Both the position numbers and the translations under genes were made by a program. Below are positions 35,252-44,909 of a stretch of 64,000 bases of DNA, piece by piece (the stretch's first letter is position 1; every line of letters begins with the position of its first letter). The stretch comes from Psychroserpens sp041224425 (GTDB lineage Bacteria > Bacteroidota > Bacteroidia > Flavobacteriales > Flavobacteriaceae): contig NZ_JBGFGL010000067.1 in assembly GCF_041224425.1 (NCBI RefSeq), positions 62,001 through 126,000 of the forward strand, given 5' to 3'. Below the pieces are notes generated by a model. That model saw nothing but the letters and a program-made list of their open reading frames with translations, had not been told where the DNA came from and searched no databases.

Positions 35252-36898
35252 ATGAAATATTTACTCGGTTTATTACTCACATTAGTTTTCTTGTCTTGTA
35301 AAAAAGATGAGAAGCAAATTAATGATACAAATGCAAATGAGGTTGCTGATGATATCAGCGCCATTTCTACAAAAGATTTTAGAGAGTTTAAGGTGTTAGA
35401 TTCTAAACTGATTTCGAACGAAGTCATTTGGGAAGACATTAACACTCAGTTGGAAGACTTTAAAGAAGCAACCTATAAAGCGCTTAAGCCTTTAATTTTA
35501 AATCAAGACATTCCATCTTTACAAAAATCTGTTTCAGAAGGTAAATTGAGTTATGAATCTTTAACCAAGTTTTATTTGTTTAGAATCAGAAAGTATGATC
35601 GTGAAAACGATTTATCATTAAACTCCGTTATTTCATTAAACCCAAATGCCATTGCAGCTGCTCGTCAAAAAGATAGAGAGCTGTTAAATAAAAAGGCGAA
35701 GCATCCTATCTTTGGAATGCCAATTTTATTAAAGGACAATATCAATGCCAAAGGAATTCCAACCACTGCTGGCGCATTGGCCTTGAAGAACAACGAAACC
35801 GAAGATGCTTTCATAACCTCTCAATTAAAGTCTCAAGGTGCTATTATTTTGGGAAAGGCAAATCTTAGCGAATGGGCTTATTTTTTCTGTGGAAGTTGCC
35901 CAAGCGGTTATTCTGCTATTGGAGGTCAAACACTCAATCCTTATGGAAGACGAATCATTGATACTGGTGGATCAAGTTCTGGAAGCGGTGTTGCTGTCGC
36001 TGCTAATTTTTGTGCTGCTGCGATAGGTAGTGAAACAGCAGGTTCTATTTTATCACCTGCAAGCCAGAATTCTGCTGTAGGATTAAAGCCAACCATTGGT
36101 GTGTTGAGCCGTACAGGAATTGTGCCGATCTCATCAACTTTAGATACACCTGGACCGATTTCAAGGTTTGTCGTTGATAATGCCATAGTGTTTGATGCTA
36201 TGAAAGGCTATGACCAAGCCGATTTCAAATCGGTTGAACCAAAACTGGATATCAAAAATTATTATGAAAATCTAAATGCCAATGCCGTAAAAGGGAAACG
36301 TTTTGGAGCATTTAAGGAACTGATGAAAGATACCTTATATATGAATGCCATTGGTCTGCTGAAGCAACAAGGTGCCGAAATTGTGGAAATAAGTGAGGAA
36401 AAGGTTGATTTGCCTGACTTTATTAGGCTTTTAAACTTAGATATGAAAGTTGATTTAGCGAATTATTTTGAAAACTATTCCAATAAAGAACTTCCATACA
36501 AAACAATAGAGGACATCATTGAGTTTAATTTAAAAGATAGTCTTTTAGCGATGCCTTACGGTCAGCGATTATTTGAAGGTGTATCAAAGGATTCCAGTTC
36601 TAAAGAAGAATTTGAGGCTATAAAAAATACTTTGAAGACCAATGGTAAGGTGTTCTTCGATACGCCTATGAAAGTGGAACAATTAGATGCAATTCTATCA
36701 ATTAATAATTATCATGCCGCCGAAGCTGCGGTTGCCGAATATCCAGCATTAACTGTTCCTATGGGATATACTAAGGAAGGAGTTCCAAAAGGGTTGACTT
36801 TTATTTCAACACCTTTATCAGAAAAACAACTTTTGCAATGGGCTTATAGTTACGAACAAGCATCGAACATGAGAGTATCACCTAAAGATTATAATTAA
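35252..36898 (+). CDS. Amidase-signature lipoprotein
   Basis: 548 residues. The N-terminus MKYLLGLLLTLVFLSCKK has a lipobox (LSC, Cys16). The amidase catalytic lysine lies in PILLKDNINAKG and the serine nucleophile stretch is GGSSSGSGVAVAANF, with the cis-serine in GSETAGSI. It hydrolyses an amide bond in the periplasm or at the outer membrane; the substrate is not predictable. It converges with the serine hydrolase, which it overlaps by 4 bases. Confidence 0.87.
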   Translation: MKYLLGLLLTLVFLSCKKDEKQINDTNANEVADDISAISTKDFREFKVLDSKLISNEVIWEDINTQLEDFKEATYKALKPLILNQDIPSLQKSVSEGKLSYESLTKFYLFRIRKYDRENDLSLNSVISLNPNAIAAARQKDRELLNKKAKHPIFGMPILLKDNINAKGIPTTAGALALKNNETEDAFITSQLKSQGAIILGKANLSEWAYFFCGSCPSGYSAIGGQTLNPYGRRIIDTGGSSSGSGVAVAANFCAAAIGSETAGSILSPASQNSAVGLKPTIGVLSRTGIVPISSTLDTPGPISRFVVDNAIVFDAMKGYDQADFKSVEPKLDIKNYYENLNANAVKGKRFGAFKELMKDTLYMNAIGLLKQQGAEIVEISEEKVDLPDFIRLLNLDMKVDLANYFENYSNKELPYKTIEDIIEFNLKDSLLAMPYGQRLFEGVSKDSSSKEEFEAIKNTLKTNGKVFFDTPMKVEQLDAILSINNYHAAEAAVAEYPALTVPMGYTKEGVPKGLTFISTPLSEKQLLQWAYSYEQASNMRVSPKDYN

Positions 36899-37983
36899 TT
36901 AATCAATAGGTTTATTTTTTCCCAGAGATCGTTATCAAAAGAGGATAAAGCAAAATTAATGTCATCTGCAGGTTCACCCATTCGTACAATAACCAAATCT
37001 TTGCTTGGAACGACATACACTTTTTGATCATCTCTTCCTAAACCGCAATACATGTCACTAGGAGCATTAGGAATCAATTCTCCTGGAAACTCAATTTGGG
37101 ATTGCGGTAGGTGAAATGTTGATTTACCATTTAACCACCACAGATAGCCATAAGCTTCATTTATAGGTTGTGAGGTGTTGGTAGCATCGTTCAAAAAAGC
37201 TTCAGAAATAATTTGATTCGTTTCCCATTTACCATTCGCATAAATCATTAAACCAAATCGTGCCATACTGCGAGTGGTGCTCCAATACACACTGAAATCA
37301 CCTGTTTGAATCCAAGCTCCAGTCATACCGATTTTATCTTTTAAAGCAGTATTAAAATAGTTTGACCATGTTTGATTGGTAGCAGATGCCACAACATCTT
37401 GTAGCTTTACATAAACATTATGATAGGCCCAGCGATCTCCAGCATCAGCAATATATTGAAGATTTTCTGGTGATACATCATCACCTAGGCTATCGTCAAG
37501 ACCTGAGTTCATAGACAGTAAGTTTTTGCAAGTAATCAAATTTTCCTTATCAATCGGAGCACTGGTCCATCCAGTTCCTATATGATCGGAAATACGATCA
37601 TTTATATTGAGCCAACCTTCTTCTTGGGCAATTCCAGTTACTGTAGTCGTAAGCGTTTTACCAGCACTTGCCCAATACCAAGGAGTAGTTTCACTATGGC
37701 CATTCATATAATGTTCAACAACTAATTTTCCTTTGTGAAGTATGATAAAGCTTTTAGAATTCTTAGCCTCCAAAAAATCCAATAAAGGTTGAAGTTGACT
37801 TTCGTTCCAACCTAACTCAGAAAGGGTTGTGGTATCCCAAGTATCACTTCCATCAGTAGGTGGGAAGTAAACATTTCCAGAATCAGGTGTGCCATCAGGT
37901 TGCGTCGTTGTGGAGTCATCTGAAGTACATTGAAAAACAATAAGAACACAAAAGAGGAAACAGATTCGGTTTATGGCTTTCAT
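36895..37983 (-). CDS. Serine hydrolase, class C beta-lactamase family lipoprotein
   Basis: About 362 residues from the ATG at 37983, which gives a signal sequence MKAINRICFLFCVLIVFQC with Cys19 as lipobox. The beta-lactamase/penicillin-binding motif SxxK is S106-A-G-K109 (WASAGKTL) and YxN may be in YHNVY. These proteins usually act as esterases or peptidases on D-amino acid substrates. It runs convergently into the amidase and divergently from rimO. Confidence 0.82.
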   Translation of the reverse strand: MKAINRICFLFCVLIVFQCTSDDSTTTQPDGTPDSGNVYFPPTDGSDTWDTTTLSELGWNESQLQPLLDFLEAKNSKSFIILHKGKLVVEHYMNGHSETTPWYWASAGKTLTTTVTGIAQEEGWLNINDRISDHIGTGWTSAPIDKENLITCKNLLSMNSGLDDSLGDDVSPENLQYIADAGDRWAYHNVYVKLQDVVASATNQTWSNYFNTALKDKIGMTGAWIQTGDFSVYWSTTRSMARFGLMIYANGKWETNQIISEAFLNDATNTSQPINEAYGYLWWLNGKSTFHLPQSQIEFPGELIPNAPSDMYCGLGRDDQKVYVVPSKDLVIVRMGEPADDINFALSSFDNDLWEKINLLIN

Positions 37984-38059
37984 TGATAGTGTTTTTAATA
38001 TGACAATATAAATATAGGAAGGTTTAATAACCATTTCAAAAATATCTTAAATCATTGCG

Positions 38060-38067
38060 TATCTTTG
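38060..38067 (+). promoter_or_regulatory. -7 element of rimO
   Basis: TATCTTTG fits TAnnTTTG. Transcription would begin near 38074, downstream of the longer in-frame start at 38055. This supports the ATG at 38085. Confidence 0.55.
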
Positions 38068-38084
38068 CAAATCGAAATTTGAAT

Positions 38085-39386
38085 ATGAGAACAAAGTCGC
38101 TTAAAAAAAACAGGATCAATGTCGTTACTTTAGGTTGTAGCAAGAATGTCTATGATAGTGAAGTCTTGATGGGACAACTCAAGGCGAGTGGAAAGGATGT
38201 GGTTCATGAAGAGGAAGGCAATGTTGTGGTTATTAATACCTGCGGATTTATCAATAATGCCAAGGAGGAAAGTGTAAATACCATTTTGGAATTTATGCAG
38301 AAAAAAGAAGATGGCCTTGTAGATAAAGTTTTTGTGACAGGATGTTTGAGTGAACGCTATAAACCCGATTTGGAAAAAGAAATTCCAAACGTAGATCAGT
38401 ATTTTGGAACCACAGAATTGCCGCAACTATTAAAAGCTTTAGGTGCTGATTATAAACACGAATTGATTGGCGAGCGACTTACGACAACACCAAAAAATTA
38501 TGCCTATCTAAAAATTGCTGAAGGTTGCGACAGACCTTGCAGCTTTTGTGCTATTCCACTGATGCGAGGCAAACATAAAAGTACACCAATAGAAGATTTG
38601 GTCATTGAAGCTGAGAAATTAGCGGCTAGTGGAGTTAAAGAATTGATACTGATTGCCCAAGACCTTACGTATTATGGTTTAGACTTATACAAAAAACGTA
38701 ATCTGGCAGAGCTACTTGAACATCTTGTGAAGGTTGAAGGTATTGAATGGATCCGATTGCATTATGCGTTTCCAACTGGGTTTCCTATGGATGTCCTTGA
38801 AGTGATGAAACGTGAACCTAAAATCTGTAATTATATTGATATTCCTTTACAGCATATTTCAGATCATATCCTAAAAAGTATGAGACGTGGAACCACTAAG
38901 GAAAAAACAACCAAATTATTACAGGATTTCAGAGAAAAAGTTCCGGAAATGACTATAAGAACAACACTTATTGTAGGTTATCCTGGAGAAACTGAAGAAG
39001 ATTTCCAAGAATTGAAATCATGGGTGAAAGCAATGCGTTTTGAACGTTTGGGCTGTTTTACCTATTCGCATGAGGAAAATACACATGCTTATAATTTAGT
39101 GGGTGATGTTCCAGAAGAAGTCAAAATGGATAGAGCCAATCAGATTATGGAAGTCCAATCCCAAATCTCCTGGGAATTGAACCAAGCTAAAATAGGTCAG
39201 GAATTTAAAGTCATTATTGATCGAAAGGAAGGGAATTATTTTGTGGGTCGCACAGAGTTTGATTCACCAGATGTCGATAACGAAGTTTTGATCGATGCTT
39301 CAAAAACCTATTTAAAAACTGGAGAGTTCACACAAGTTAGAATTGTCGAAGCTGAAGATTTCGATCTGTATGCAGAAGTTCTTTAG
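38085..39386 (+). CDS. rimO: Ribosomal protein S12 methylthiotransferase RimO
   Basis: About 433 residues from the ATG at 38085. The UPF0004 domain (NVVTLGCSKNVYDSEVLMGQL) is followed by the radical-SAM motif CDRPCSFC (Cys148, 152, 155), and a TRAM domain forms the C-terminus. It adds a methylthio group to an Asp of ribosomal protein S12 using two Fe-S clusters. It is divergent from the serine hydrolase and converges with the lipoprotein gene at 39387. Confidence 0.93.
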   Translation: MRTKSLKKNRINVVTLGCSKNVYDSEVLMGQLKASGKDVVHEEEGNVVVINTCGFINNAKEESVNTILEFMQKKEDGLVDKVFVTGCLSERYKPDLEKEIPNVDQYFGTTELPQLLKALGADYKHELIGERLTTTPKNYAYLKIAEGCDRPCSFCAIPLMRGKHKSTPIEDLVIEAEKLAASGVKELILIAQDLTYYGLDLYKKRNLAELLEHLVKVEGIEWIRLHYAFPTGFPMDVLEVMKREPKICNYIDIPLQHISDHILKSMRRGTTKEKTTKLLQDFREKVPEMTIRTTLIVGYPGETEEDFQELKSWVKAMRFERLGCFTYSHEENTHAYNLVGDVPEEVKMDRANQIMEVQSQISWELNQAKIGQEFKVIIDRKEGNYFVGRTEFDSPDVDNEVLIDASKTYLKTGEFTQVRIVEAEDFDLYAEVL

Positions 39387-39818
39387 CTAATCAATGATTC
39401 TGTCGTGTGAGATATAAACAAATTCGGTATCTCCTGAGTCATCAGTTGTAATTTCGAATTTTAAATTTTTAAATTCAGCATTAAAGCGACCTTTACCTTT
39501 GTTCTTGATAAGCTGTTTCAATTTAGGATTGTCTATGTCTGCTTTAATGACTACTTGTGCGCATAAACTCTCGTTTTGAGCATAAAACACAAAGTAATGT
39601 TCTTGATTGTCCTCAAAATAATCTGCTAACCAATATCTAAGATTGTTCATGCCTATTTTTTTAATTTCGTTTGCCAGTTCTTTTTTGTAATGGCTGGAAC
39701 TAATGTCCATAGATTGAAAAATAGGGTTAGTCGTTTGGCATTTTGGTCTCTCGCAAGATATTATTGAAAGTAAAATACATACAGCTAAAATCTTGAAGGA
39801 TATTGGTTTCATAAACAT
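39387..39818 (-). CDS. Small lipoprotein of unknown function
   Basis: 143 residues. The signal peptide ISFKILAVCILLSIISC ends with a lipobox (Cys near 22). The first ATG at 39818 and an ATG two codons later (39812) are both possible starts. The mature part has many charged residues (RYWLADYFEDNQEHYFVFY) but matches no known family. It is followed on the minus strand by no closely spaced gene; lptD lies upstream by 59 bases and may share a transcript. Its stop abuts the rimO stop (39386). Confidence 0.65.
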   Translation of the reverse strand: MFMKPISFKILAVCILLSIISCERPKCQTTNPIFQSMDISSSHYKKELANEIKKIGMNNLRYWLADYFEDNQEHYFVFYAQNESLCAQVVIKADIDNPKLKQLIKNKGKGRFNAEFKNLKFEITTDDSGDTEFVYISHDRIID

Positions 39819-39877
39819 TGAAGTTTAAAATAAAACGATGAAACGATTTTGAAATTGTATGCAGATAAGTTTTCTGG

Positions 39878-42583
39878 TTATAACTGTTGATCACGCTGTC
39901 TACGCTTGTCGTATTTAAGATCTTTAAGTAAACTCGATCTGATACCAATAAAGAAATTCCATGAATTATAAGGTCCGAAAGGAACCCAACTAAAGTTCAT
40001 TCGCCAAGATAATAAGTCGCGTTCAAATCTTAACTGAGTCAGTGTAAACCCTTTGTTCTTGAAGTCGTAACCTGAGGATGCGCCAACAGACCAACGAGGA
40101 GATAATTCAATGTCTCCAGAGAACATTAAAGAATGTGATGAGATTTCATTTTCACGTCTGGAGTTTGAGTAGTTAACGGCGTATGCCAGCCTTAAGCTCC
40201 ATGGTATTTTGTAATTATAAAGCTCTGGATTTTCTTTTTCTTTGTCTTTTTTGTCATCATCAGTTAGACGTTTATCTGCAAAATCCTGAGGTTTACCAAA
40301 AAGATCATCGGCACGACCACCACTTCTTATAGATTCTTGAATCGCAGCATCATCTTCGCTGGAACCTTCAAAAGAATCACTTGATAGGGTATAGCTCATA
40401 TTGACATTGGCATTGGTTAGTCTGAACAAACTACCACCATTATTAATGTTGAATTGATTTACTCTCGTATTGTTATTGTTTAATGCATAAGGATCTAACG
40501 TAGCACCAAAATTAATATTCATCTTATCCTTCAAAATAGTAGTACCTCCTGAAACACGCAATGGACTCCATTTTAAGGAATCTGCAGCAAAATTATAGGA
40601 AGTAGAAAGGTTTAAATTATTTAAAAGAATCACCTTTTTGGGTTCTGTTGCGGTGCTGTCTTTATCTCTTACCTTGGCTTCAAAATTATTACCAACCGAA
40701 ATACCTAAGGAACTAGAAAAGTTTTGACTTGGAGCACCATAGATAGATCCTTGAAAACGTGTGTATTCCTCACGAGTTGTTCCATTAGCATCAATAATAT
40801 CAAAAGAATCGTAATATTGATCAAAGGCAGGATTAATATTATAGCTTATGGAAGGTCGTACAACATGCCTTATAGCCTGGATTTTTGGATCTTTTCCTTC
40901 TTTCTTGAAATCGAACATACCATATATGGTTGTCCCAATACTTGTGCTGAAATTATATGTGAAAAATCGATCAAACCCTGTGACATCTTCGGTGACGGTT
41001 GTTTCCAAATCCTGATCGTAATAGCGTCTAATGGTATTGTAGGTCCAATTTTCTTCAAAATTGGCACTAGCACTCATACTGAAATACTTAAAAACCTTAA
41101 AGTTTGTGGTTACAGGTATTGAATGTAAAGCTCCAATTCTGGCATCATCAAACATTTCTTTTTTAAAGAAAAGGGAATCTGTAGTTTGGATTCTGTTTTC
41201 AGCTCTTACATTGTATTGAAAGTTTATGTTTTCAATGATTCCTTTCTTGGTTCCAACTTTAGGTGCAAACGGAAAGACTCGGCTCACACTACCTTGAAAA
41301 GTAGGTAAGGTCATATTAATAACTTCCGTATTGGTATTTTGTGAATGCGTTGCGGTAACACTCATGTTAACTTGAGGTTCTCCTTGAAATGTTTTTGAGT
41401 ATGAAACCGATGAGGCCAACGTATTGTTTTGAGAATTGGAAAGATTGACCTGATTTCTAGACTGCCTGTAATAAGTGCTACTACCTAAGTTAACTGAAGC
41501 CGAAAACCTAGAATTGGGATTTGCTTTAGCATCTTGATTGTGAGACCAGCGTATGTTATAAATAGTCGACTTGGAGTAATCAGGGAACCCTCTTTCACTG
41601 TTAATTAGATTTTCATATCGAAGACTTAAGTTTCCATTAAATTTATACCTAACGGCATAGTTATTCTCCAATCGTAAACCATAACTTCCATTTGTATAGT
41701 AATCTCCTAAAACCGCTAAATCAAAGTAATCACTTATGGCAAAATAATAACCACCATTTTGCAGAAAATAACCTCTGTCATTAGCTAAATCCTGACTAAA
41801 TGTTGGAAAAATAACTCCAGAAGTTTGCTTTTTTGACATAGGAAAATAAGCGAAAGGCAAACCTATAGGTGTAGGAACATCGTAAATAAACATATTGGCC
41901 AAACCAGTAACCACTTTTTTCCCAGGAACAATTTTTGCTCTTCGCATGAGAAAGTAATACTCTGGGTCATCAAGGTTTTCAGAAGTAGTGAATTTGGCAT
42001 CTTTGACAAAATACACCGAATCATTTTCCTTTTTTGTAATATCGGAAATAATCGTACCTCCACTTTGCTCTGTTCTTGAATTAAAAATCAAAGCTTTTTT
42101 GGTTACTGTATTGAAAATAATGGAATCTGGCTCAACAACATTTTGACCTTGCGTGAAAACAGGTGCTTGGGAATAAACACCAGCTGTATCTTTCAGTCGG
42201 CCAGCGTAAACCAGGTCTTTGTTATGGTCAATTACAATAATACCAGAAGTAATAGTCATGTCGCCATAATTCACTTCTGCTTGGTTGTATAGTGTGGTTT
42301 GTTGCAGGCGTTGGTTTAAAGAGACATAATCTTTGGCTTTGTATTTTACAATATCTGTTAATGTTTCTTTCTTTTTAACAGTACTATCCTTTGCCACACT
42401 GTCAACTTCCTTAATCGCTATTGGAGGACCCAAAAGAGAATCAACTTTTACTAAAGTGGAATCGTTGATTGGTTTGGGCTTGATTGGGTCTTTGGGTTTT
42501 GGGAGCTCCTGAGCCAAGCAAAACATGTTGATAAACATGGTAAAACTTAAAGTAAAAACTATGTGGAAGCTCTTTGTACGCAA
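39878..42583 (-). CDS. lptD: LPS-assembly outer-membrane protein LptD
   Basis: About 901 residues from a TTG at 42583 (MRTKSFHIVFTLSFTMFINM, a good signal peptide). The upstream in-frame TTG at 42634 is ruled out because it forms part of a TAATTTTG -7 element. An OstA-like periplasmic domain (VNYGDMTITSGIIVIDHNK) precedes a large barrel of about 26 strands. It inserts lipopolysaccharide into the outer membrane. It is divergent from the amidase at 42763. Confidence 0.85.
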   Translation of the reverse strand: MRTKSFHIVFTLSFTMFINMFCLAQELPKPKDPIKPKPINDSTLVKVDSLLGPPIAIKEVDSVAKDSTVKKKETLTDIVKYKAKDYVSLNQRLQQTTLYNQAEVNYGDMTITSGIIVIDHNKDLVYAGRLKDTAGVYSQAPVFTQGQNVVEPDSIIFNTVTKKALIFNSRTEQSGGTIISDITKKENDSVYFVKDAKFTTSENLDDPEYYFLMRRAKIVPGKKVVTGLANMFIYDVPTPIGLPFAYFPMSKKQTSGVIFPTFSQDLANDRGYFLQNGGYYFAISDYFDLAVLGDYYTNGSYGLRLENNYAVRYKFNGNLSLRYENLINSERGFPDYSKSTIYNIRWSHNQDAKANPNSRFSASVNLGSSTYYRQSRNQVNLSNSQNNTLASSVSYSKTFQGEPQVNMSVTATHSQNTNTEVINMTLPTFQGSVSRVFPFAPKVGTKKGIIENINFQYNVRAENRIQTTDSLFFKKEMFDDARIGALHSIPVTTNFKVFKYFSMSASANFEENWTYNTIRRYYDQDLETTVTEDVTGFDRFFTYNFSTSIGTTIYGMFDFKKEGKDPKIQAIRHVVRPSISYNINPAFDQYYDSFDIIDANGTTREEYTRFQGSIYGAPSQNFSSSLGISVGNNFEAKVRDKDSTATEPKKVILLNNLNLSTSYNFAADSLKWSPLRVSGGTTILKDKMNINFGATLDPYALNNNNTRVNQFNINNGGSLFRLTNANVNMSYTLSSDSFEGSSEDDAAIQESIRSGGRADDLFGKPQDFADKRLTDDDKKDKEKENPELYNYKIPWSLRLAYAVNYSNSRRENEISSHSLMFSGDIELSPRWSVGASSGYDFKNKGFTLTQLRFERDLLSWRMNFSWVPFGPYNSWNFFIGIRSSLLKDLKYDKRRQRDQQL

Positions 42584-42631
42584 TGCTTTTAAATGTATTT
42601 TTGTAAAAGTATGGCTCGGTTTTTGAATTGC

Positions 42632-42639
42632 CAAAATTA
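42632..42639 (-). promoter_or_regulatory. -7 element of lptD
   Basis: On the minus strand TAATTTTG fits TAnnTTTG; transcription would start near 42626. No -33 box was found at the right distance. Confidence 0.45.
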
Positions 42640-42762
42640 CATATATTTTTTATGAATTGTTTATAATTCACAGAAATTGTAAAAAGGTCAAAACCTTATG
42701 TCTAATAAGGGTTTAGACAAGATGTTTAAAATAAACCGAATGCCTTAACCGTTACTACAAGT

Positions 42763-43881
42763 ATGAAAACGAAAGTACGCTACTTTATCTTATATACTGT
42801 CTTGATTTTTACATGTTTTTTAACACATGCAACTAGTTTTGAAAAAGAGAAAGACAAGTTTGTTGTAGTTCTTGATGCTGGACATGGAGGTCACGACTCT
42901 GGAAATTTAGGAAGTGGTTACAAAGAGAAAGAAATCGCCTTAAAAATTGTGTTGGCAGTTGGAAAAGAACTTGAAAAAAATGATGATATTCAAGTTATTT
43001 ACACACGTAAATCAGATAAGTTTGTAACTCTTAGAGGTCGTGCTAAAATAGCCAATGATGCTGGAGCAGACCTGTTTGTGTCGGTTCATTGTAATGCTCA
43101 TAATTCTTCTGCTCATGGAACCGAAACGTTTGTTCTAGGGTTGCATGCGAATCAACGAAATTTTGAAATCGCCAAAAAAGAGAATGAAGTTATCTTTTTA
43201 GAGGCCGATTATCAAAAGCACTATGAAGGCTTTGATCCTAATTCACCTGAATCTATGATTGGTATTACTTTGATGCAAGAAGAATATCTTGAGCAAAGTA
43301 TCCGATTGGCGAGATTGATAGAGGATAGTTTTAAGTTTAAGAGAAAGCGTAACAGTAGAGGTGTAAAACAAGCAGGTTTCTGGGTGTTGCACAATACTTA
43401 TATGCCAAGTGTTTTAATTGAAACAGGGTTTTTAACCTATAAGAAAGAAGGTGCTTACCTTAATTCAAAAAACGGACAAGATAAAATGTCAAACTCTATA
43501 GTGGAAGCTATTTTGGATTATAAAAAGAACTTAGACCAAAACATTGGAGAAAATATATATAACGATACTGGTATTGAAAAAAATACCGATATAGAAGTGT
43601 CGCCTTTGGTTTATGAAGGCACGGTTTTCAAAGTTCAAATTGCAGCAAGTTCAAGAGATCTTGAACCAAAATCTTATAATTTTAATGGCTTGACCGATCT
43701 TTCTAAGGAAAAAGTCGGCACACTATATAAGTATTATTATGGCAATACGTCAGACCTTAATGAAATAAGACGTTTAGAGGTTATCGCAAAGCAAAAAGGC
43801 TACACTACAAGTTTTGTTGTTGCCTTTCAAGATGGGAAACAAGTCAATCTCTCAGAAGTGCTAAAATCATCGGCAAATTAG
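42763..43881 (+). CDS. N-acetylmuramoyl-L-alanine amidase with SPOR-like tail
   Basis: 372 residues. The Amidase_3 domain has zinc ligands in the LDAGHGGHDSG loop, ADLFVSVHCNAH and the catalytic VLIETGFL segment. The C-terminal part (VFKVQIAASSRDLEPKS onward) resembles an SPOR peptidoglycan-binding domain. It splits the cell-wall amide link during cell separation. The signal peptide is MKTKVRYFILYTVLIFTC. The MCE gene follows by 53 bases. Confidence 0.9.
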   Translation: MKTKVRYFILYTVLIFTCFLTHATSFEKEKDKFVVVLDAGHGGHDSGNLGSGYKEKEIALKIVLAVGKELEKNDDIQVIYTRKSDKFVTLRGRAKIANDAGADLFVSVHCNAHNSSAHGTETFVLGLHANQRNFEIAKKENEVIFLEADYQKHYEGFDPNSPESMIGITLMQEEYLEQSIRLARLIEDSFKFKRKRNSRGVKQAGFWVLHNTYMPSVLIETGFLTYKKEGAYLNSKNGQDKMSNSIVEAILDYKKNLDQNIGENIYNDTGIEKNTDIEVSPLVYEGTVFKVQIAASSRDLEPKSYNFNGLTDLSKEKVGTLYKYYYGNTSDLNEIRRLEVIAKQKGYTTSFVVAFQDGKQVNLSEVLKSSAN

Positions 43882-43934
43882 AAACATTCTTTATATATTT
43901 ATTGCTAAGTTTGTTATAAACAAAAACGAGACTA

Positions 43935-44897
43935 TTGAAAATTTCTAGAGAAGTAAAAACTGCAGTACTGGTTATATCTGGTATAGTATTGTTCATCTAC
44001 CTATTTAACTATCTTAGAGGCGAAAATATTTTAGATTCTTCTCGTACCTATTATGCCATTTATGATAATGTAGAAGGTTTGGCGCCTTCGACTCCAGTGA
44101 CAATTAATGGAATGAACGTTGGTAAAGTGAAAGCCATTGATTTTAAAGGGGATGGATCTGGACAATTGAAGGTGACCCTTATGGTAGATAATGATTTTCA
44201 ATTTTCAAAGAACAGTAAGGCACAATTGTATGATTTAGGACTCATTGGAGGTAAAGCTGTTGCTATTATACCTGCATTTGACAACGCTGAAAACGCTGAA
44301 TCAGGAAGCTATTTGGAATCTTCAGTTAAAGCTGGTTTAACCGAATTGGTCAACCAACGATTAACACCTTTACAGGAAAAAATTGAAGGTGTTATGGTTC
44401 AAGCAGATTCTCTTCTGGCAAATGTCAATGACGTTTTGGATGATCAAACTAAAAACAATCTTAAAGAAAGCATTTCAGAATTGAATGCAACCATAAAATC
44501 CTTTAAAACAACCTCAACTTCCTTAAACCGTTTAATTGATTCCAACCAGGAAGCCTTAACAGCAACCTTGTCTAATTTTGAGAATACGTCTGAGAATTTC
44601 TCTAAAATTTCAGACTCCTTGGCAAATGCTAATTTATCAGCAACAATAGCCGATTTACAATCAACAGTTCAGAATTTTGATTTGATGATGGCAAACATCA
44701 ATAATGGTCAAGGAAGCATTGGAAAACTTTTAAAAGATGAAGGTCTCTACAATAATCTTGAAGGAGCTTCCAAACAACTGGAACAGCTACTACAAGACAT
44801 GAAACTCAACCCGAAACGATACGTGCATTTTTCTCTTTTTGGAAAGAAACCTAAACGCTATGATGCCGAGGGGAATGAAATTAGAGATCAAAAATAA
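43935..44897 (+). CDS. MlaD/MCE-domain protein
   Basis: 320 residues from a TTG at 43935 (MKISREVKTAVL). One membrane helix near the N-terminus (about 10-25) precedes a single MCE domain (SRTYYAIYDNVEGLAPSTPV...GMNVGKVKAIDF) and a long coiled-coil helix. MCE proteins form rings for lipid transport between membranes. The usual permease and ATPase partners are not adjacent. It lies between the amidase and the Fe-S protein pair, tightly packed. Confidence 0.87.
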   Translation: MKISREVKTAVLVISGIVLFIYLFNYLRGENILDSSRTYYAIYDNVEGLAPSTPVTINGMNVGKVKAIDFKGDGSGQLKVTLMVDNDFQFSKNSKAQLYDLGLIGGKAVAIIPAFDNAENAESGSYLESSVKAGLTELVNQRLTPLQEKIEGVMVQADSLLANVNDVLDDQTKNNLKESISELNATIKSFKTTSTSLNRLIDSNQEALTATLSNFENTSENFSKISDSLANANLSATIADLQSTVQNFDLMMANINNGQGSIGKLLKDEGLYNNLEGASKQLEQLLQDMKLNPKRYVHFSLFGKKPKRYDAEGNEIRDQK

Positions 44898-44909
44898 TAC
44901 AAACAGTAT

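Noticed and set aside
40724..41122. 132-codon plus-strand frame antisense to lptD, and a similar 175-codon frame antisense to the E2 gene (29336-29863)
   Set aside because: Both lie opposite strongly conserved genes and have low-complexity or Phe/Ile/His-rich translations typical of antisense shadows.
42690..42720. Imperfect hairpin between lptD and the cell-wall amidase (CCTTAT/ATAAGG)
   Set aside because: Bulged, lacks a T-run and has no matching promoter arrangement; it may be an operator but there is no support.
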